64,000 nt of DNA from RYN-230 sp963717125. Lineage in GTDB: Bacteria; Actinomycetota; Actinomycetes; Streptosporangiales; Streptosporangiaceae. Position 1 is the stretch's first letter, and each line of letters begins with the position of its first letter. The translations under genes and the position numbers were made by a program. Positions 37,134 through 46,020 of the stretch are shown here, one piece after another. The stretch covers positions 62,001 through 126,000 of the forward strand of contig CAVQVG010000013.1 in NCBI GenBank assembly GCA_963717125.1, in the 5' to 3' direction. The notes under the pieces were generated by a model. The model saw nothing but the letters and a program-made list of their open reading frames with translations. It was not told the origin of the DNA and searched no databases.

Positions 37134-37715
37134 ATGGCAGTGCCTCAGGTTTTCTGGCTCGACGAGGGATATGACCGCGAGCATGCTCCGGATGGGGTCA
37201 GCCGCTACGCCGCTGAAGTCCGCGAGCGGTCCGGGGAGTTCGCCGGTACCTGGGGCCACATCAGCCCGGTGCCGTTCACCGTCATCGCATGGCGGCTGGC
37301 GGCCTCGGTGACGCCGGGATATGTCCGCTGGCACCGGCGGGTCACGGCCGCCGCATGCGTGTCCAGCCCGTGGGATGGCAGCCTGATCTGCGAGGTGAGC
37401 GTCGTAGCGCCGTGGCCGGAGGGGCTGACCCGGACCAGGCTGTGGTGCCAGGACCGCGGCTGGCGGGACTGGCCACAGTTGTTCGGCCAGTACGTCGCCC
37501 CGTCGGAGCAGGATCTGACCCGGGCCCCGCACTTGCGGGCCTCGCTCGTGGTCCAGGCCCCCATCCCCCTTGATCGCCTGCCACCCGCCCCAGCCGGGCC
37601 AGCCCAGGATGCACCAGGGACAGCACGCCGCGCGGTGGCCGCGGTGGTCCGGGAGCTCAACGACCTGCTCGTCCCGATGATCGGCCAACTCGAAACGGCC
37701 GCACCGGCCCGATAG
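37134..37715 (+). CDS. Hypothetical protein
   Basis: A 193-residue protein (ATG 37134; 37122 and 37074 are alternatives) that I do not recognise. It begins MAVPQVFWLDEGYDREHA. It is rich in Trp and beta-strand-like segments (FTVIAWRLAASVTPGYVRW, DGSLICEVSVVAPWPEGL) and ends with a predicted amphipathic helix (ARRAVAAVVRELNDLLVPMI). There are no membrane segments or catalytic motifs. Codon use is normal for the window, supporting a real gene. Confidence 0.6.
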   Translation: MAVPQVFWLDEGYDREHAPDGVSRYAAEVRERSGEFAGTWGHISPVPFTVIAWRLAASVTPGYVRWHRRVTAAACVSSPWDGSLICEVSVVAPWPEGLTRTRLWCQDRGWRDWPQLFGQYVAPSEQDLTRAPHLRASLVVQAPIPLDRLPPAPAGPAQDAPGTARRAVAAVVRELNDLLVPMIGQLETAAPAR

Positions 37716-37893
37716 CCCGTCAGCGTCCCGAAGCCGGCCCATTGCACACATCGCCGCCGATATGGCGTGGCTGCCGCCCAGGGCGATCCGACCCGACCGG
37801 CACGCAGATGAGAAACGATCGACGCCAACGGGTTGCCTGATGGTGGCGGGCGCCGAGTCGGCAGGGTGGGTCTGGTCGGCTACGTAGAGGAGT

Positions 37894-38442
37894 GTGGTGG
37901 GATCTCCACAGACGCTAAGCGAAGCCGACCGACGTCTTGTCGCCGCATGGGCCGCCGACTGCGCAGAGCGGGTGCTAGGGCTATTTGAGGCTGAGGCTCC
38001 AGATGATGACCGCCCTCGGGCTCTCATCGCCCGGACCCGCGCGTTCTCCCGGGGAGAGCTGAACACCGCCGAGGAGATCCGCCGTCGGTTTGCCGGTGGC
38101 ATCGGTGCGGGTGACGTAAAGGCAGCGGCCGCAGCGGCCGCAGCCCGAGCCGCCGGTCAGGCCGTCGGCATCTGCCATATGGGCGCGCACGCACTAGGTG
38201 CCGCCGCTTATGCCGTCAAAGCCGTCGGCCTTGCGGACCCGGGCCGGCCGGAAGCCGTCGAAGACGAGATCCGCTGGCAGCTCGGCCATATGTCGGCAGA
38301 GGTTCGCGCTGCCCTGCGAGCCCTCCCGCCTATCGGTGAAAACTCGTCAGGCCCTCTTGGGCCCGGGCTCCTCGCTTCAGGCCACCTCTGCACAATCATC
38401 CGTGACCTGCAAGCCGGTCTCACCCAGACCGACTCGGACTAA
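37894..38442 (+). CDS. Imm5-like putative immunity protein
   Basis: A 182-residue, almost entirely helical and Ala-rich protein matching the Imm5 family, which is predicted to neutralise polymorphic toxins. The characteristic opening is LSEADRRLVAAWAADCAERV with LGLFEAEAPDDDRPRALI. The later motif AGQAVGICHMGAHALGAAAY AVKA is also typical. GTG 37894 is the start. No toxin gene is adjacent, so it is an orphan. It sits within 1 kb of the tRNA-proximal end of the integrated unit. Confidence 0.75.
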   Translation: MVGSPQTLSEADRRLVAAWAADCAERVLGLFEAEAPDDDRPRALIARTRAFSRGELNTAEEIRRRFAGGIGAGDVKAAAAAAAARAAGQAVGICHMGAHALGAAAYAVKAVGLADPGRPEAVEDEIRWQLGHMSAEVRAALRALPPIGENSSGPLGPGLLASGHLCTIIRDLQAGLTQTDSD

Positions 38443-38564
38443 CACAGTGCCCAAGAACCGGCCGGTCCGAGATACGACGGCTCTGCGCCCAACCACGACC
38501 CGAGTGCTTCGCCACCCGCCCAGAACGTCAGCGCCAGCGGTCATCTGACCGCGAGGGCAAGTGC

Positions 38565-39309
38565 GCCCGATTCGGCGATCTGCACGTTTCCCCGGCATAT
38601 CTACAGGCGGCTGTGCTTACCGCCCGTAGTGACCGGGCTGACGGCGAGGGGTCCGACACAGTGCGAGCTGACCGGCAGCGCGCCGCCCATTCAGCCATCG
38701 GCGGTGGCCAGGACCTGCCACCGGCAGCGTCAAACGCCTGGGTGGGCGACCCGGCGGCCGACAACTGGCCAGGTGCCGCACGCCGCGCCGCGGCGCGCCT
38801 GGTTCCTCACGTGGCGCATCAGCGCGCCGTCCGGCGCGCAGGGCTGCACCACGGCGCAACCCTGCACCTGAGCGGCGCAGCGCACCAGTAGGCCCAGCGC
38901 CAGACTGACACCGTCGGCTCGGCGCGCGAGCCCACGCGCCGAGCCCACCGTCACCGAACGCGCGACCCTGGCCAGCAGGCACGGCTCCTGGAAGTGGACC
39001 GGACCGCCAGGACGGCCAGCGCGGCCTGACCCCTTGCAAATGCGGCAACAGTCACGGCCAGGAATGGTCTTCCAGGAGAGCCTGTGGGCGACCAGGCAGC
39101 AAGAAGTCACGGGACCTGTCAGGCAGGGATTTGCCCAGGTGACAGGCTGAGCACTGCCAGTTCAGCGCCCGGTACCCATAGCCATGCCAGCAGCTCTAGC
39201 GGCGTAACACGCCCCATCCGAACACACGTACGGCGGCCCACCCGGCCGCCGTTGCTGTACTCTCTTGCTGTACTCGCTGTTCGAACGTTCGAATTTCGCT
39301 TCTGACCAG
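38565..39309. repeat. Long imperfect direct repeat, copy B (element-end block)
   Basis: Partner of 21990-22726, offset 16,583 bp near the core and 16,570 bp at its far end, so small indels have accumulated. No gene is recognisable; open frames on both strands lack family resemblance. The 123 bp or so nearest the tRNA are almost identical to copy A, including the palindrome at 39280-39293. Confidence 0.75.
39252..39274 (+). promoter_or_regulatory. Putative integrase arm-site pair beside the intact tRNA
   Basis: TTGCTGTACT at 39252-39261 and 39265-39274. No equivalent pair lies on the other side of the tRNA, as expected for an attL/attR junction with the chromosome. Confidence 0.55.
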
Positions 39310-39382
<73 letters not shown>

Positions 39383-39734
39383 GGCACCGCCCCCATGCGA
39401 ATCAGCATGTGAGCCGCAGACAGCATACCGGTTCGCCCGGCCGCGTTCGAACCAAGCCAACCCAGCAGCGGCATCCGGCCGCCCCGGCGGCCCGCCATGA
39501 CCCCAGCCAGATCGATCCAAATACAAGCCCCAGCCCCGCTACCCACCAGAACCCGGCTACCCGAATCCACCCCCCGCCCGGCTCAGCCGCGAACCGGCCC
39601 ACGACCCCGCTCGGCTCTGCCACGAGTTGGTCGGCGATCGCGCTGCATCCCCACGCGTGCTGATCGACGACTTCCGGGGGCAGCCGGGTACTCCCCCAGA
39701 TGGAGAACTCCTTACCCGCACGGGCGGACAGCCG
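39383..39734. other. Gene-free interval between tRNA and histidine phosphatase
   Basis: No gene is supported in these 352 bp. This is the chromosomal side of the integration junction; no arm-like repeats are present here. Confidence 0.5.
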
Positions 39735-40409
39735 TCAGCGGTCGTCGCTGAGCACCGGTTCCGGCAGGGTCCCCGCGTTGTGCTCGATCAGCCGCCACTG
39801 GCGGCGGCGCCGGGCCACGACCGACCAGGAGCAGTTGGACAGCGGCCCGATCACACCCCACAGATCCTCTGGCAGCCCGAGCAGCCGGGCCGCCCCGAGC
39901 CGAAGCGCCGCGCCGTGGCTGACCACCACGGCCAGCGAGCCGGGCGGCAGGCCGTCGGCGATCCGCTCCAGCGCCGCCCCGGCCCGCTCGGCGACGGTGG
40001 CCGTCGACTCCCCACCCGGTGGCAGCCACTGCGCGTGCTCAACCGGGTACTGGGTGCGGATCTGGACGTCGCTCAGGCCTTCCCAGGCACCACCGTGCCG
40101 TTCCCGCAGGTCCTTGTCGGTGGTCACGGTCAGGCCGGTGAGCCGGGCCAGTGGCGCGGCGGTGGCCATCGCCCGGCTCAGGTCGGAGGAGATGATCACG
40201 TCCGGGCGCAGCGCGGCGAGCAGCCGGGCGGCCCGTTCGGCCTGCTGCTGGCCAGTCTCGTCGAGCGGGATGTCTGTCTGCCCCTGGAACCGGCCCTCAA
40301 CGTTCCAGGATGTCTGCCCGTGCCGCCACAGCAGCAGGCGGACCCGGGTATCAGGCCCGGCCGCCGCCGTGCCCCCGCGTGCTCTCTCCTCGGCGGCCGC
40401 CTGAGCCAC
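39735..40409 (-). CDS. Histidine phosphatase family protein (phosphoglycerate-mutase-like)
   Basis: A histidine phosphatase of the PhoE/GpmB type, dephosphorylating small phosphorylated metabolites through a phosphohistidine. The catalytic RHG motif is RLLLWRHGQTSWN. Supporting residues are Arg in SSDLSRAMATA, Glu in RERHGGAWEGL and the second His in AVVVSHGAALR. The start is uncertain: GTG 40409 is used, while the frame extends to GTG 40553, which would overlap rsfS by 91 bp. Actinobacteria commonly place this gene right after rsfS, as here. Confidence 0.85.
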   Translation of the reverse strand: MAQAAAEERARGGTAAAGPDTRVRLLLWRHGQTSWNVEGRFQGQTDIPLDETGQQQAERAARLLAALRPDVIISSDLSRAMATAAPLARLTGLTVTTDKDLRERHGGAWEGLSDVQIRTQYPVEHAQWLPPGGESTATVAERAGAALERIADGLPPGSLAVVVSHGAALRLGAARLLGLPEDLWGVIGPLSNCSWSVVARRRRQWRLIEHNAGTLPEPVLSDDR

Positions 40410-40462
40410 GCTCGCAGGCCCGGGCTCCCCCGGGCGATCTTCCCCCGGGTGCTCGCCCGCCG

Positions 40463-40873
40463 TCAGCGGAGATCCCCGCCAGCGGGCCCAGCCGGGCCGC
40501 CCGGACGCGCCCCGACCGGCTCGGGCAGCGGGATCCGCGGGCAGTCCTTCCACAGCCGCTCGAGCGCGTAGTAGGTGCGCTCTTCGGCGTGCTGAACGTG
40601 GATCACGATGTCCAGGTAGTCCAGCAGGACCCAGCGGCCTTCCCGCTCACCCTCCCGGCGCACCGGCCGGGCGCCAGCCTTGCGCAGCTTCTCTTCGATC
40701 GCGTCGACGATCGCCCGTACCTGGCGGTCGTTGGCAGCAGAACAGAGCAGGAACACGTCGGTGATGACGAGCTGCTCACTCACGTCGTAAGCGATGATGT
40801 CGCTGGAGAGCTTGTCGGCCGCGGCTTCGGCGGCGAGTTCCGCCAGCTCGACGGCCCTGGTGGTGGCAGTCAC
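40463..40873 (-). CDS. rsfS: Ribosome silencing factor RsfS
   Basis: A 136-residue RsfS (DUF143/Iojap). It binds ribosomal protein L14 and blocks subunit joining under nutrient limitation. Diagnostic segments are KLSSDIIAYDVSEQLVITDV, FLLCSAANDRQVRAIVDAIE and WVLLDYLDIVIHVQHAEERT YYALERLW. The last 25 residues are a Gly/Pro-rich extension. It lies between nadD and a histidine phosphatase, the usual order. Confidence 0.95.
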   Translation of the reverse strand: MTATTRAVELAELAAEAAADKLSSDIIAYDVSEQLVITDVFLLCSAANDRQVRAIVDAIEEKLRKAGARPVRREGEREGRWVLLDYLDIVIHVQHAEERTYYALERLWKDCPRIPLPEPVGARPGGPAGPAGGDLR

Positions 40874-40978
40874 GTGTGGTATTCGTCCTCCTCAGCTGGG
40901 GACCTTTCCCCTAAGCGTCTCACGTCCCCGTCAGACAGGGCAGTGGGGCAGTTCAGGGTAACCCGCCCCGCTGACAAA

Positions 40979-41090
40979 GCCCGCCAGGCCCAGCCTCCCA
41001 CCGGGCCCAGCCTCCCGCCAGGCATAACCTTCCCGGCACGCCCAGCCTCCCGCCAGGCCCAGCCTCCCGCTACGCCCAGCCTCCGGCACG
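40979..41090. repeat. Degenerate short tandem repeat
   Basis: Five or six irregular copies of a unit near CCCAGCCTCCCGCCAGG lie between nadD and rsfS. They are non-coding and imperfect in spacing. Confidence 0.5.
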
Positions 41091-41110
41091 CACAACCACG
41101 CCCCGGAACC

Positions 41111-41794
41111 TCACCCGCCCCGCTGGACACCCGGATCCGCACAGTACAGCCGCCGCTTGGCGATGTACTGCACCACCCCGTCCGGCACCAGATACCAGAC
41201 CGGTTCGCCCGCCGCGACCCGCTCCCGGCACTCGGTGGACGAGATGGCCAGCGCCGGGATCTCGATCAGGCTGACCTCGTCGCTGGGCAGCCCCTTGGAG
41301 CTGAGCCGGTGCCCCGGGCGGGTGCAGCCGACGAAATGGGCCAGCTTGAACAGGTCCCCCGCGTCCTGCCAGGACATCATCCGGGACAGCGCATCGGCGC
41401 CGGTGATGAAGAACAGCTCGGCCTGCTCGCCGCGCAGCGACCGGAGTTCGCGCAGCGTATCGATGGTGTACGTGGGCCCGGGCCGGTCGATGTTGACCCG
41501 GCTGACCGAGAATCGTGGGTTGGACGCGGTCGCGATCACCGTCATCAGGTACCGGTCCTCGGACGGCGCCACCTTCCGGCCGTCCTTCTGCCACGGCTGG
41601 CCGGTGGGCACGAACACCACCTCGTCGAGCGAGAAGAAGTGCGCCACCTCGCTGGCCGCGACCAGGTGCCCGTGATGGATCGGGTCGAACGTGCCGCCCA
41701 TCACCCCGATCCGCGGCGCCAGGCCCGCACCCGGCGCCGGCGCGCACAGCTCCGGCTGGCCGACCGCCGGTCCGGGCGTCTCACCATGGCTCAT
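41111..41794 (-). CDS. nadD: Nicotinate-nucleotide adenylyltransferase
   Basis: NadD forms deamido-NAD from nicotinate mononucleotide and ATP. The 227-residue product has the nucleotidyltransferase motif GVMGGTFDPIHHGHL with the catalytic (H/T)xGH, and the C-terminal ISSTECRERVAAG, the ISSTxxR motif of the family. An N-terminal extension of about 27 residues precedes the core, so an internal start is possible. It is upstream of rsfS on the same strand. Confidence 0.95.
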   Translation of the reverse strand: MSHGETPGPAVGQPELCAPAPGAGLAPRIGVMGGTFDPIHHGHLVAASEVAHFFSLDEVVFVPTGQPWQKDGRKVAPSEDRYLMTVIATASNPRFSVSRVNIDRPGPTYTIDTLRELRSLRGEQAELFFITGADALSRMMSWQDAGDLFKLAHFVGCTRPGHRLSSKGLPSDEVSLIEIPALAISSTECRERVAAGEPVWYLVPDGVVQYIAKRRLYCADPGVQRGG

Positions 41795-41925
41795 CTGTTG
41801 ACTCTAGTGCGCACCAGCCGAGCCGCTGAGCCTGGCACGGCCAATGCCCCGCCCGCCCCGGCATTCCGGCCAGCCCCGATCAGCCCAGCCCAGACCCGCC
41901 CAGCCCCCGATCAAACCCGCCCAGA

Positions 41926-43233
41926 TCAAACCAGGCCAGGCGCCGGCGGCTCACCAGCGGTCCACCGAACGACCCGGACCGCCTTACCCACCTCGGTCCG
42001 CGGCACGCCACCCGCAGGCAGCACCCGGACCCCGATCCGCACCCCGAGCACCTCGCGCAGCCGCGCCTCCAGCGCATCCGGAGCCGGCCCGGCGGCCGCC
42101 CGGTACTCACACAACGCCACTAGCTCCGGCGCAGCCCCCCGCTCGTCCACCACCAGCAGGTAATCCGGGCTGAGCGTGCCCTCCTCGAGCAGCACCCGCT
42201 CCACCTCGCTGGGGTAGATGTTCACTCCCCGGATCACCAGCATGTCGTCCCGCCGCCCAGTGATCTTGCTCATCTTGACCAGCGTGCGGCCACAGGCACA
42301 CGGCGCCTGGCGCAACGCCGCGATGTCCCCGGTCCGGTACCGGAGCAGCGCCCCGGCCTCCCGGGTCAGCGTGCTGAACACCAGTTCCCCCGCGGTCCCG
42401 TCCGGCACCGGCGCGGCCGTCACCGGGTCCACCGCCTCGACCAGGAAGTGGTCCTCGTTGACGTGCAGCCCGTCCGCCGCCTCGAAACACTCCGCCGCCA
42501 CCCCCGGCCCGATCACCTCGGACAGCCCGTAGATGTCCAGCGCGCGCAGGCCGAGCAACTCCTCGATCCGGGCCCGCAGCGACGCCGTCCACGGCTCGGC
42601 GCCGAACAGCCCGGCCCGCAGCGTCAGCCCGGCGCCCGGCCGCAGACCCGCCTCGGCCAGCGCCTCGCCGAGCCGGATGGCGTAGGACGGCGTACAGGCC
42701 AGGATGTCCGGCCGGAGGTCCCTGATCAGGGTGACCTGCCGCGGCGTCATCCCGCCGGAGGCGGGCACCGCGGCCGCACCCAGCTTTACCGCGCCCTGGT
42801 GAAAGCCCAGCCCGCCGGTGAACAGTCCGTAGCCATAGGCGTTATGCATGATGCTGCCCGGGCCTGCTCCGGCGCCGGCCAGCGCGCGGGCACAGACCTG
42901 GGACCATACCTCCAGGTCACGGCGGGTGTAGCCGACCAGGGTCGGGCGCCCCCCGGTGCCGCTGGACCCGTGGAAGACGACCACCTCGGATCGCGGCACG
43001 CCCAGCATGCCGAACGGGTACGCCCCCCACAGATCCTTCTTCTCGCTCATCGGCAGCCCGGGCAGGTCGGCCAGGCCGACGCGGGCGCCGCGGTCCACCC
43101 CCGCCGACCGGAGCCGCTCCGCCTGGATCCCGCCCGCGGCCAGCAGCCGGTCGATCAGGCCGCACAGCCGCTCCTCCTGCAGTTTGGCGCGCTGCTCGAC
43201 CGGCATCGACTCGGCATCAGGCTCGAACATCAT
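41926..43233 (-). CDS. Phenylacetate-CoA ligase-like AMP-forming enzyme
   Basis: A 435-residue adenylate-forming enzyme of the PaaK branch. It carries the phosphate-binding loop FHGSSGTGGRPTLVGYT, YGLSEVIGPGVA for the adenine/acyl site, LRYRTGDIAAL, and GRRDDMLVIRGVNIYPSEVE at the hinge. The C-terminal domain is complete and includes the lysine in PRTEVGKAVRV. PaaK activates phenylacetate or related aryl acids, but no phenylacetate-catabolic genes are nearby, so the substrate is uncertain. It lies where proA is often found, between proB and nadD. Confidence 0.88.
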   Translation of the reverse strand: MMFEPDAESMPVEQRAKLQEERLCGLIDRLLAAGGIQAERLRSAGVDRGARVGLADLPGLPMSEKKDLWGAYPFGMLGVPRSEVVVFHGSSGTGGRPTLVGYTRRDLEVWSQVCARALAGAGAGPGSIMHNAYGYGLFTGGLGFHQGAVKLGAAAVPASGGMTPRQVTLIRDLRPDILACTPSYAIRLGEALAEAGLRPGAGLTLRAGLFGAEPWTASLRARIEELLGLRALDIYGLSEVIGPGVAAECFEAADGLHVNEDHFLVEAVDPVTAAPVPDGTAGELVFSTLTREAGALLRYRTGDIAALRQAPCACGRTLVKMSKITGRRDDMLVIRGVNIYPSEVERVLLEEGTLSPDYLLVVDERGAAPELVALCEYRAAAGPAPDALEARLREVLGVRIGVRVLPAGGVPRTEVGKAVRVVRWTAGEPPAPGLV

Positions 43234-43513
43234 CGTCCTTCTCCTGCCTGCAGGGCCTCACCAGCTTCGCACACCCCCACCCATACTTAACGCCCTCGCC
43301 GGGGCCGGTCACCGTCGAACCGGGCCCGGCCGCCGGGGGCGGCGCAAACGCCGTGCCAGGCGCGCCGCCGTCGGCTCGAGCCCAACCGCCCGGGGGGCGG
43401 CGCAGCACCCAGCCCGGATAAGGCACCCCGATCCCGGACCAGCCGCCCCTGGCCCGCGGGATTGGGGGGTTAGGCCGGCCGACGCTGCTCCGGACACGAC
43501 CTAGCATGGCTGC

Positions 43514-44560
43514 ATGACCTCTGTGCCCGATCGTGCCCGCGTCCGCCTGCCCGGGATCAGCTCGCGTGCCTACGAGCATCCCGCCGACCGGTCGGCGCTG
43601 GTAGCTTTGCGCAAACTCACCGGCTTCGACGCGCTGCTGCGCCGTCTGGCCTCGCTGTTCAGCGACCGGAGCCTGCGGTTGATGTTCCTGGCCAGCTCGG
43701 TCCGGGCGTCGACCGACCAGTTCCCCGACCTGTACCAGTTGCTGCTGGACGGCTCGGCCATCCTGGACCTGCCCGAGGTGCCCGAGCTGTACATCCAGCA
43801 GGACCCGATGCCGAACGCGATGACGCTCGGCTCGGACAAGCCGTTCATCGTGATCACGACCGGGCTGCTGAACCTGCTCGACGCCGAGGAGCACCGGTAC
43901 GTGATCGGGCACGAACTCGGCCACGTGCTGTCCGGGCATGCCATCTACCGGACCATGCTGTATCACCTGACCCGGCTGGCTACCCGGCTGGCGTGGTTCG
44001 CCATCGGCTACATCGGCCTGCGGGTGATCATCGCCGGGCTGGAGGAGTGGTACCGGAAGTCCGAGCTGTCCTGTGACCGGGCCGGGGTGCTGGCCAGCCA
44101 GGACCCGGCCGCGGCGCGGCGGGCGCTGATGAAGGTCGCCGGCGGGTCGCGGATCTCCGAGCTCAGCCCGGACGCGTTCCTGCAGCAGGCCAAGGAGTAC
44201 GACGCGGTGCCGGACGTGCGGGAGGGCCTGCTCAAGCTGCTGCAGATGCAGGGCACCACGCACCCGTTCGCGGTGATCCGGTTCGCCGAACTGAACCGCT
44301 GGGTGGCGGAGGGCGCCTACGAGGACATCCTGGCGGGCAATTACCTGCGCCGCGAAGAGGACAGCCAGACCAAGATGGGCGACGAGTTCCTGGCCGCGGC
44401 CAAGTCCTACCAGGAGTCCTGGAGCCGGTCGGAAGACCCGTTCATCGGCCTGGTCAAGTCGGCCGCCGAGACCGCGGCGGGCGCCGGCGAGCGGCTGTTC
44501 GACGGCATCTTCGGCCGCCGTGGCGGCGGTGGTGGGACCGGCGGTGGCAGCGACAACTGA
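43514..44560 (+). CDS. M48-family zinc metallopeptidase
   Basis: A 348-residue M48 peptidase. The zinc motif HELGH is at residues 133-137 (YVIGHELGHVLSGHAIY), and the third ligand is probably the Glu in RKSELSCDRAGVLA. One hydrophobic segment (LAWFAIGYIGLRVIIAGL, about 157-175) sits between the motif and the third ligand, as in membrane-associated M48 proteins. The tail ends in Gly repeats. It is the only plus-strand gene in the proB-nadD area. The target proteins are unknown. Confidence 0.9.
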   Translation: MTSVPDRARVRLPGISSRAYEHPADRSALVALRKLTGFDALLRRLASLFSDRSLRLMFLASSVRASTDQFPDLYQLLLDGSAILDLPEVPELYIQQDPMPNAMTLGSDKPFIVITTGLLNLLDAEEHRYVIGHELGHVLSGHAIYRTMLYHLTRLATRLAWFAIGYIGLRVIIAGLEEWYRKSELSCDRAGVLASQDPAAARRALMKVAGGSRISELSPDAFLQQAKEYDAVPDVREGLLKLLQMQGTTHPFAVIRFAELNRWVAEGAYEDILAGNYLRREEDSQTKMGDEFLAAAKSYQESWSRSEDPFIGLVKSAAETAAGAGERLFDGIFGRRGGGGGTGGGSDN

Positions 44561-44718
44561 GCCGGGCGGCTGTGCTAGCCCGGGTGGACGACCACCCGGA
44601 ACCCCCCGATCGGCCCTCCGGGCCGAGCGCGGCCGGAACCGCGCCGGGGCCGGCCCTCAGCCAGGTTGGTGCTGGCCAGCGAATGCCCGGCCAGACGGGT
44701 GCTGGTCTGGCGGCGAAG

Positions 44719-45909
44719 TCAGCCGCGACGACGGGGGCTGGCCAGCAGCACCAGGTCGTCCCGGTGCACGATCTCCCGCTCGTACTCCGGCCCCCACTGC
44801 GCGGCCAGGTCGCGGGTTGACCGGCCCATCATGGCGGGGATCTCGGCAGCGTCGTAGTTGACCAGCCCCCGGGCGATGACCTGACCCTTCGGATCGCAGA
44901 GGTCAACCGGGTCGCCGGCGTCGAAACCACCTTCGACGCCGGTGATCCCGGCCGGCAGCAGCGACGCGCGGCCGGACTGGATAGCCGCCGCCGCGCCGTC
45001 GTCGAGCAGTAGCCTGCCCCGGCCCACCGCCGCGTGGGCCAGCCACAACTGCCGGGCCCCCGGCCGCCGGCGGCCGGGCGCGAAGTAAGTGCCCACCGGC
45101 TGCCCGGCCAGCGCGGCCGGGGCCGCCGCGGCCGCCGCCACCACGGTGGGGATGCCCGCCTCAGTGGCGATCATGGCCGCGTCCACCTTGGTCACCATCC
45201 CGCCGGTGCCGACCGCGATCGTGCCGCTGGCGTTGGCCTTGCCCAGGGTCACCCCGGCCAGGTCGGCCCGGCTGCGCACCTCGGGGATCCGCCGGGCGCC
45301 CGGCCGTCGCGGGTCGGTGTCGTAGAGCGCGTCCACGTCGGACAGCAGGATCAGCGCGCCCGCCCGGACCACGTGCGCGACCAGCGCGGCCAGCCGGTCG
45401 TTGTCGCCGAACCTGATCTCGTCGGTGGCCACCGTGTCGTTCTCGTTGACGATCGGCAGCACGCCCAGTTCCAGCAGGCGGCTCAGCGTCCGCTGGGCGT
45501 TGCGGTAGTGGCCGCGCCGCATCAGATCGTCGGCACTCAGCAGCACCTGCCCGGTGCGCACCCCGTGCCGCTCGAACGCGGCGCTGTACGTGGCCACCAG
45601 CAGCCCCTGCCCAACGCTCGCCGCCGCCTGCTGGGTCGCCAGGTCCCGCGGCCTGCGGGCTAGCCCGAGCGGGGTTAGCCCGGCCGCGATCGCCCCCGAC
45701 GACACCAGCACGACCTGCGTGCCACTATTGGCCCGCGCGGCCAGCGCGGCGGCCAGCCCGGTGATCCGGTCCTGATCGATCCCGCCTTCGGCGGTCGTCA
45801 GCGACGACGACCCGACCTTGACCACGACCCGCCCGGCTGTAGCGATATCCAATCGCTCCCCGGCACCGCCCGCACCGTCCTCACCAATCACACTGGCCTC
45901 ACTAGTCAC
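44719..45909 (-). CDS. proB: Glutamate 5-kinase
   Basis: ProB phosphorylates glutamate in the first step of proline synthesis. The 396-residue protein has the amino-acid-kinase fold (RVVVKVGSSSLTTAEGG, VLVSSGAIAAGLTPLGL, VNENDTVATDEIRFGDNDRL) and a C-terminal PUA domain from about residue 290 (GRLLLDDGAAAAIQSGRASL). It lies downstream of obg, from which it is separated by a 58-bp perfect palindrome. The usual partner proA is not found next to it. Confidence 0.96.
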   Translation of the reverse strand: MTSEASVIGEDGAGGAGERLDIATAGRVVVKVGSSSLTTAEGGIDQDRITGLAAALAARANSGTQVVLVSSGAIAAGLTPLGLARRPRDLATQQAAASVGQGLLVATYSAAFERHGVRTGQVLLSADDLMRRGHYRNAQRTLSRLLELGVLPIVNENDTVATDEIRFGDNDRLAALVAHVVRAGALILLSDVDALYDTDPRRPGARRIPEVRSRADLAGVTLGKANASGTIAVGTGGMVTKVDAAMIATEAGIPTVVAAAAAAPAALAGQPVGTYFAPGRRRPGARQLWLAHAAVGRGRLLLDDGAAAAIQSGRASLLPAGITGVEGGFDAGDPVDLCDPKGQVIARGLVNYDAAEIPAMMGRSTRDLAAQWGPEYEREIVHRDDLVLLASPRRRG

Positions 45910-45934
45910 ACCAGCCCTGCAGCCTCCTCCATCA

Positions 45935-45992
45935 CGTTCGTGATCAGACGATTGGTGTCGCTATAGCGACACCAATCGTCTGATCACGAACG
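45935..45992. repeat. Perfect 58-bp palindrome between obg and proB
   Basis: Each half is 29 bp; the left arm starts CGTTCGTGATCAGACGATTG and continues GTGTCGCTA, and the right arm is its exact reverse complement with no loop (centre CTA/TAG). It is much more AT-rich than its surroundings. It could be a terminator-like hairpin, an operator for a dimeric regulator, or a small mobile palindromic element. Confidence 0.85.
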
Positions 45993-46020
45993 AGGCGCCT
46001 CGCCTGTGGGGTTGGTGGGG

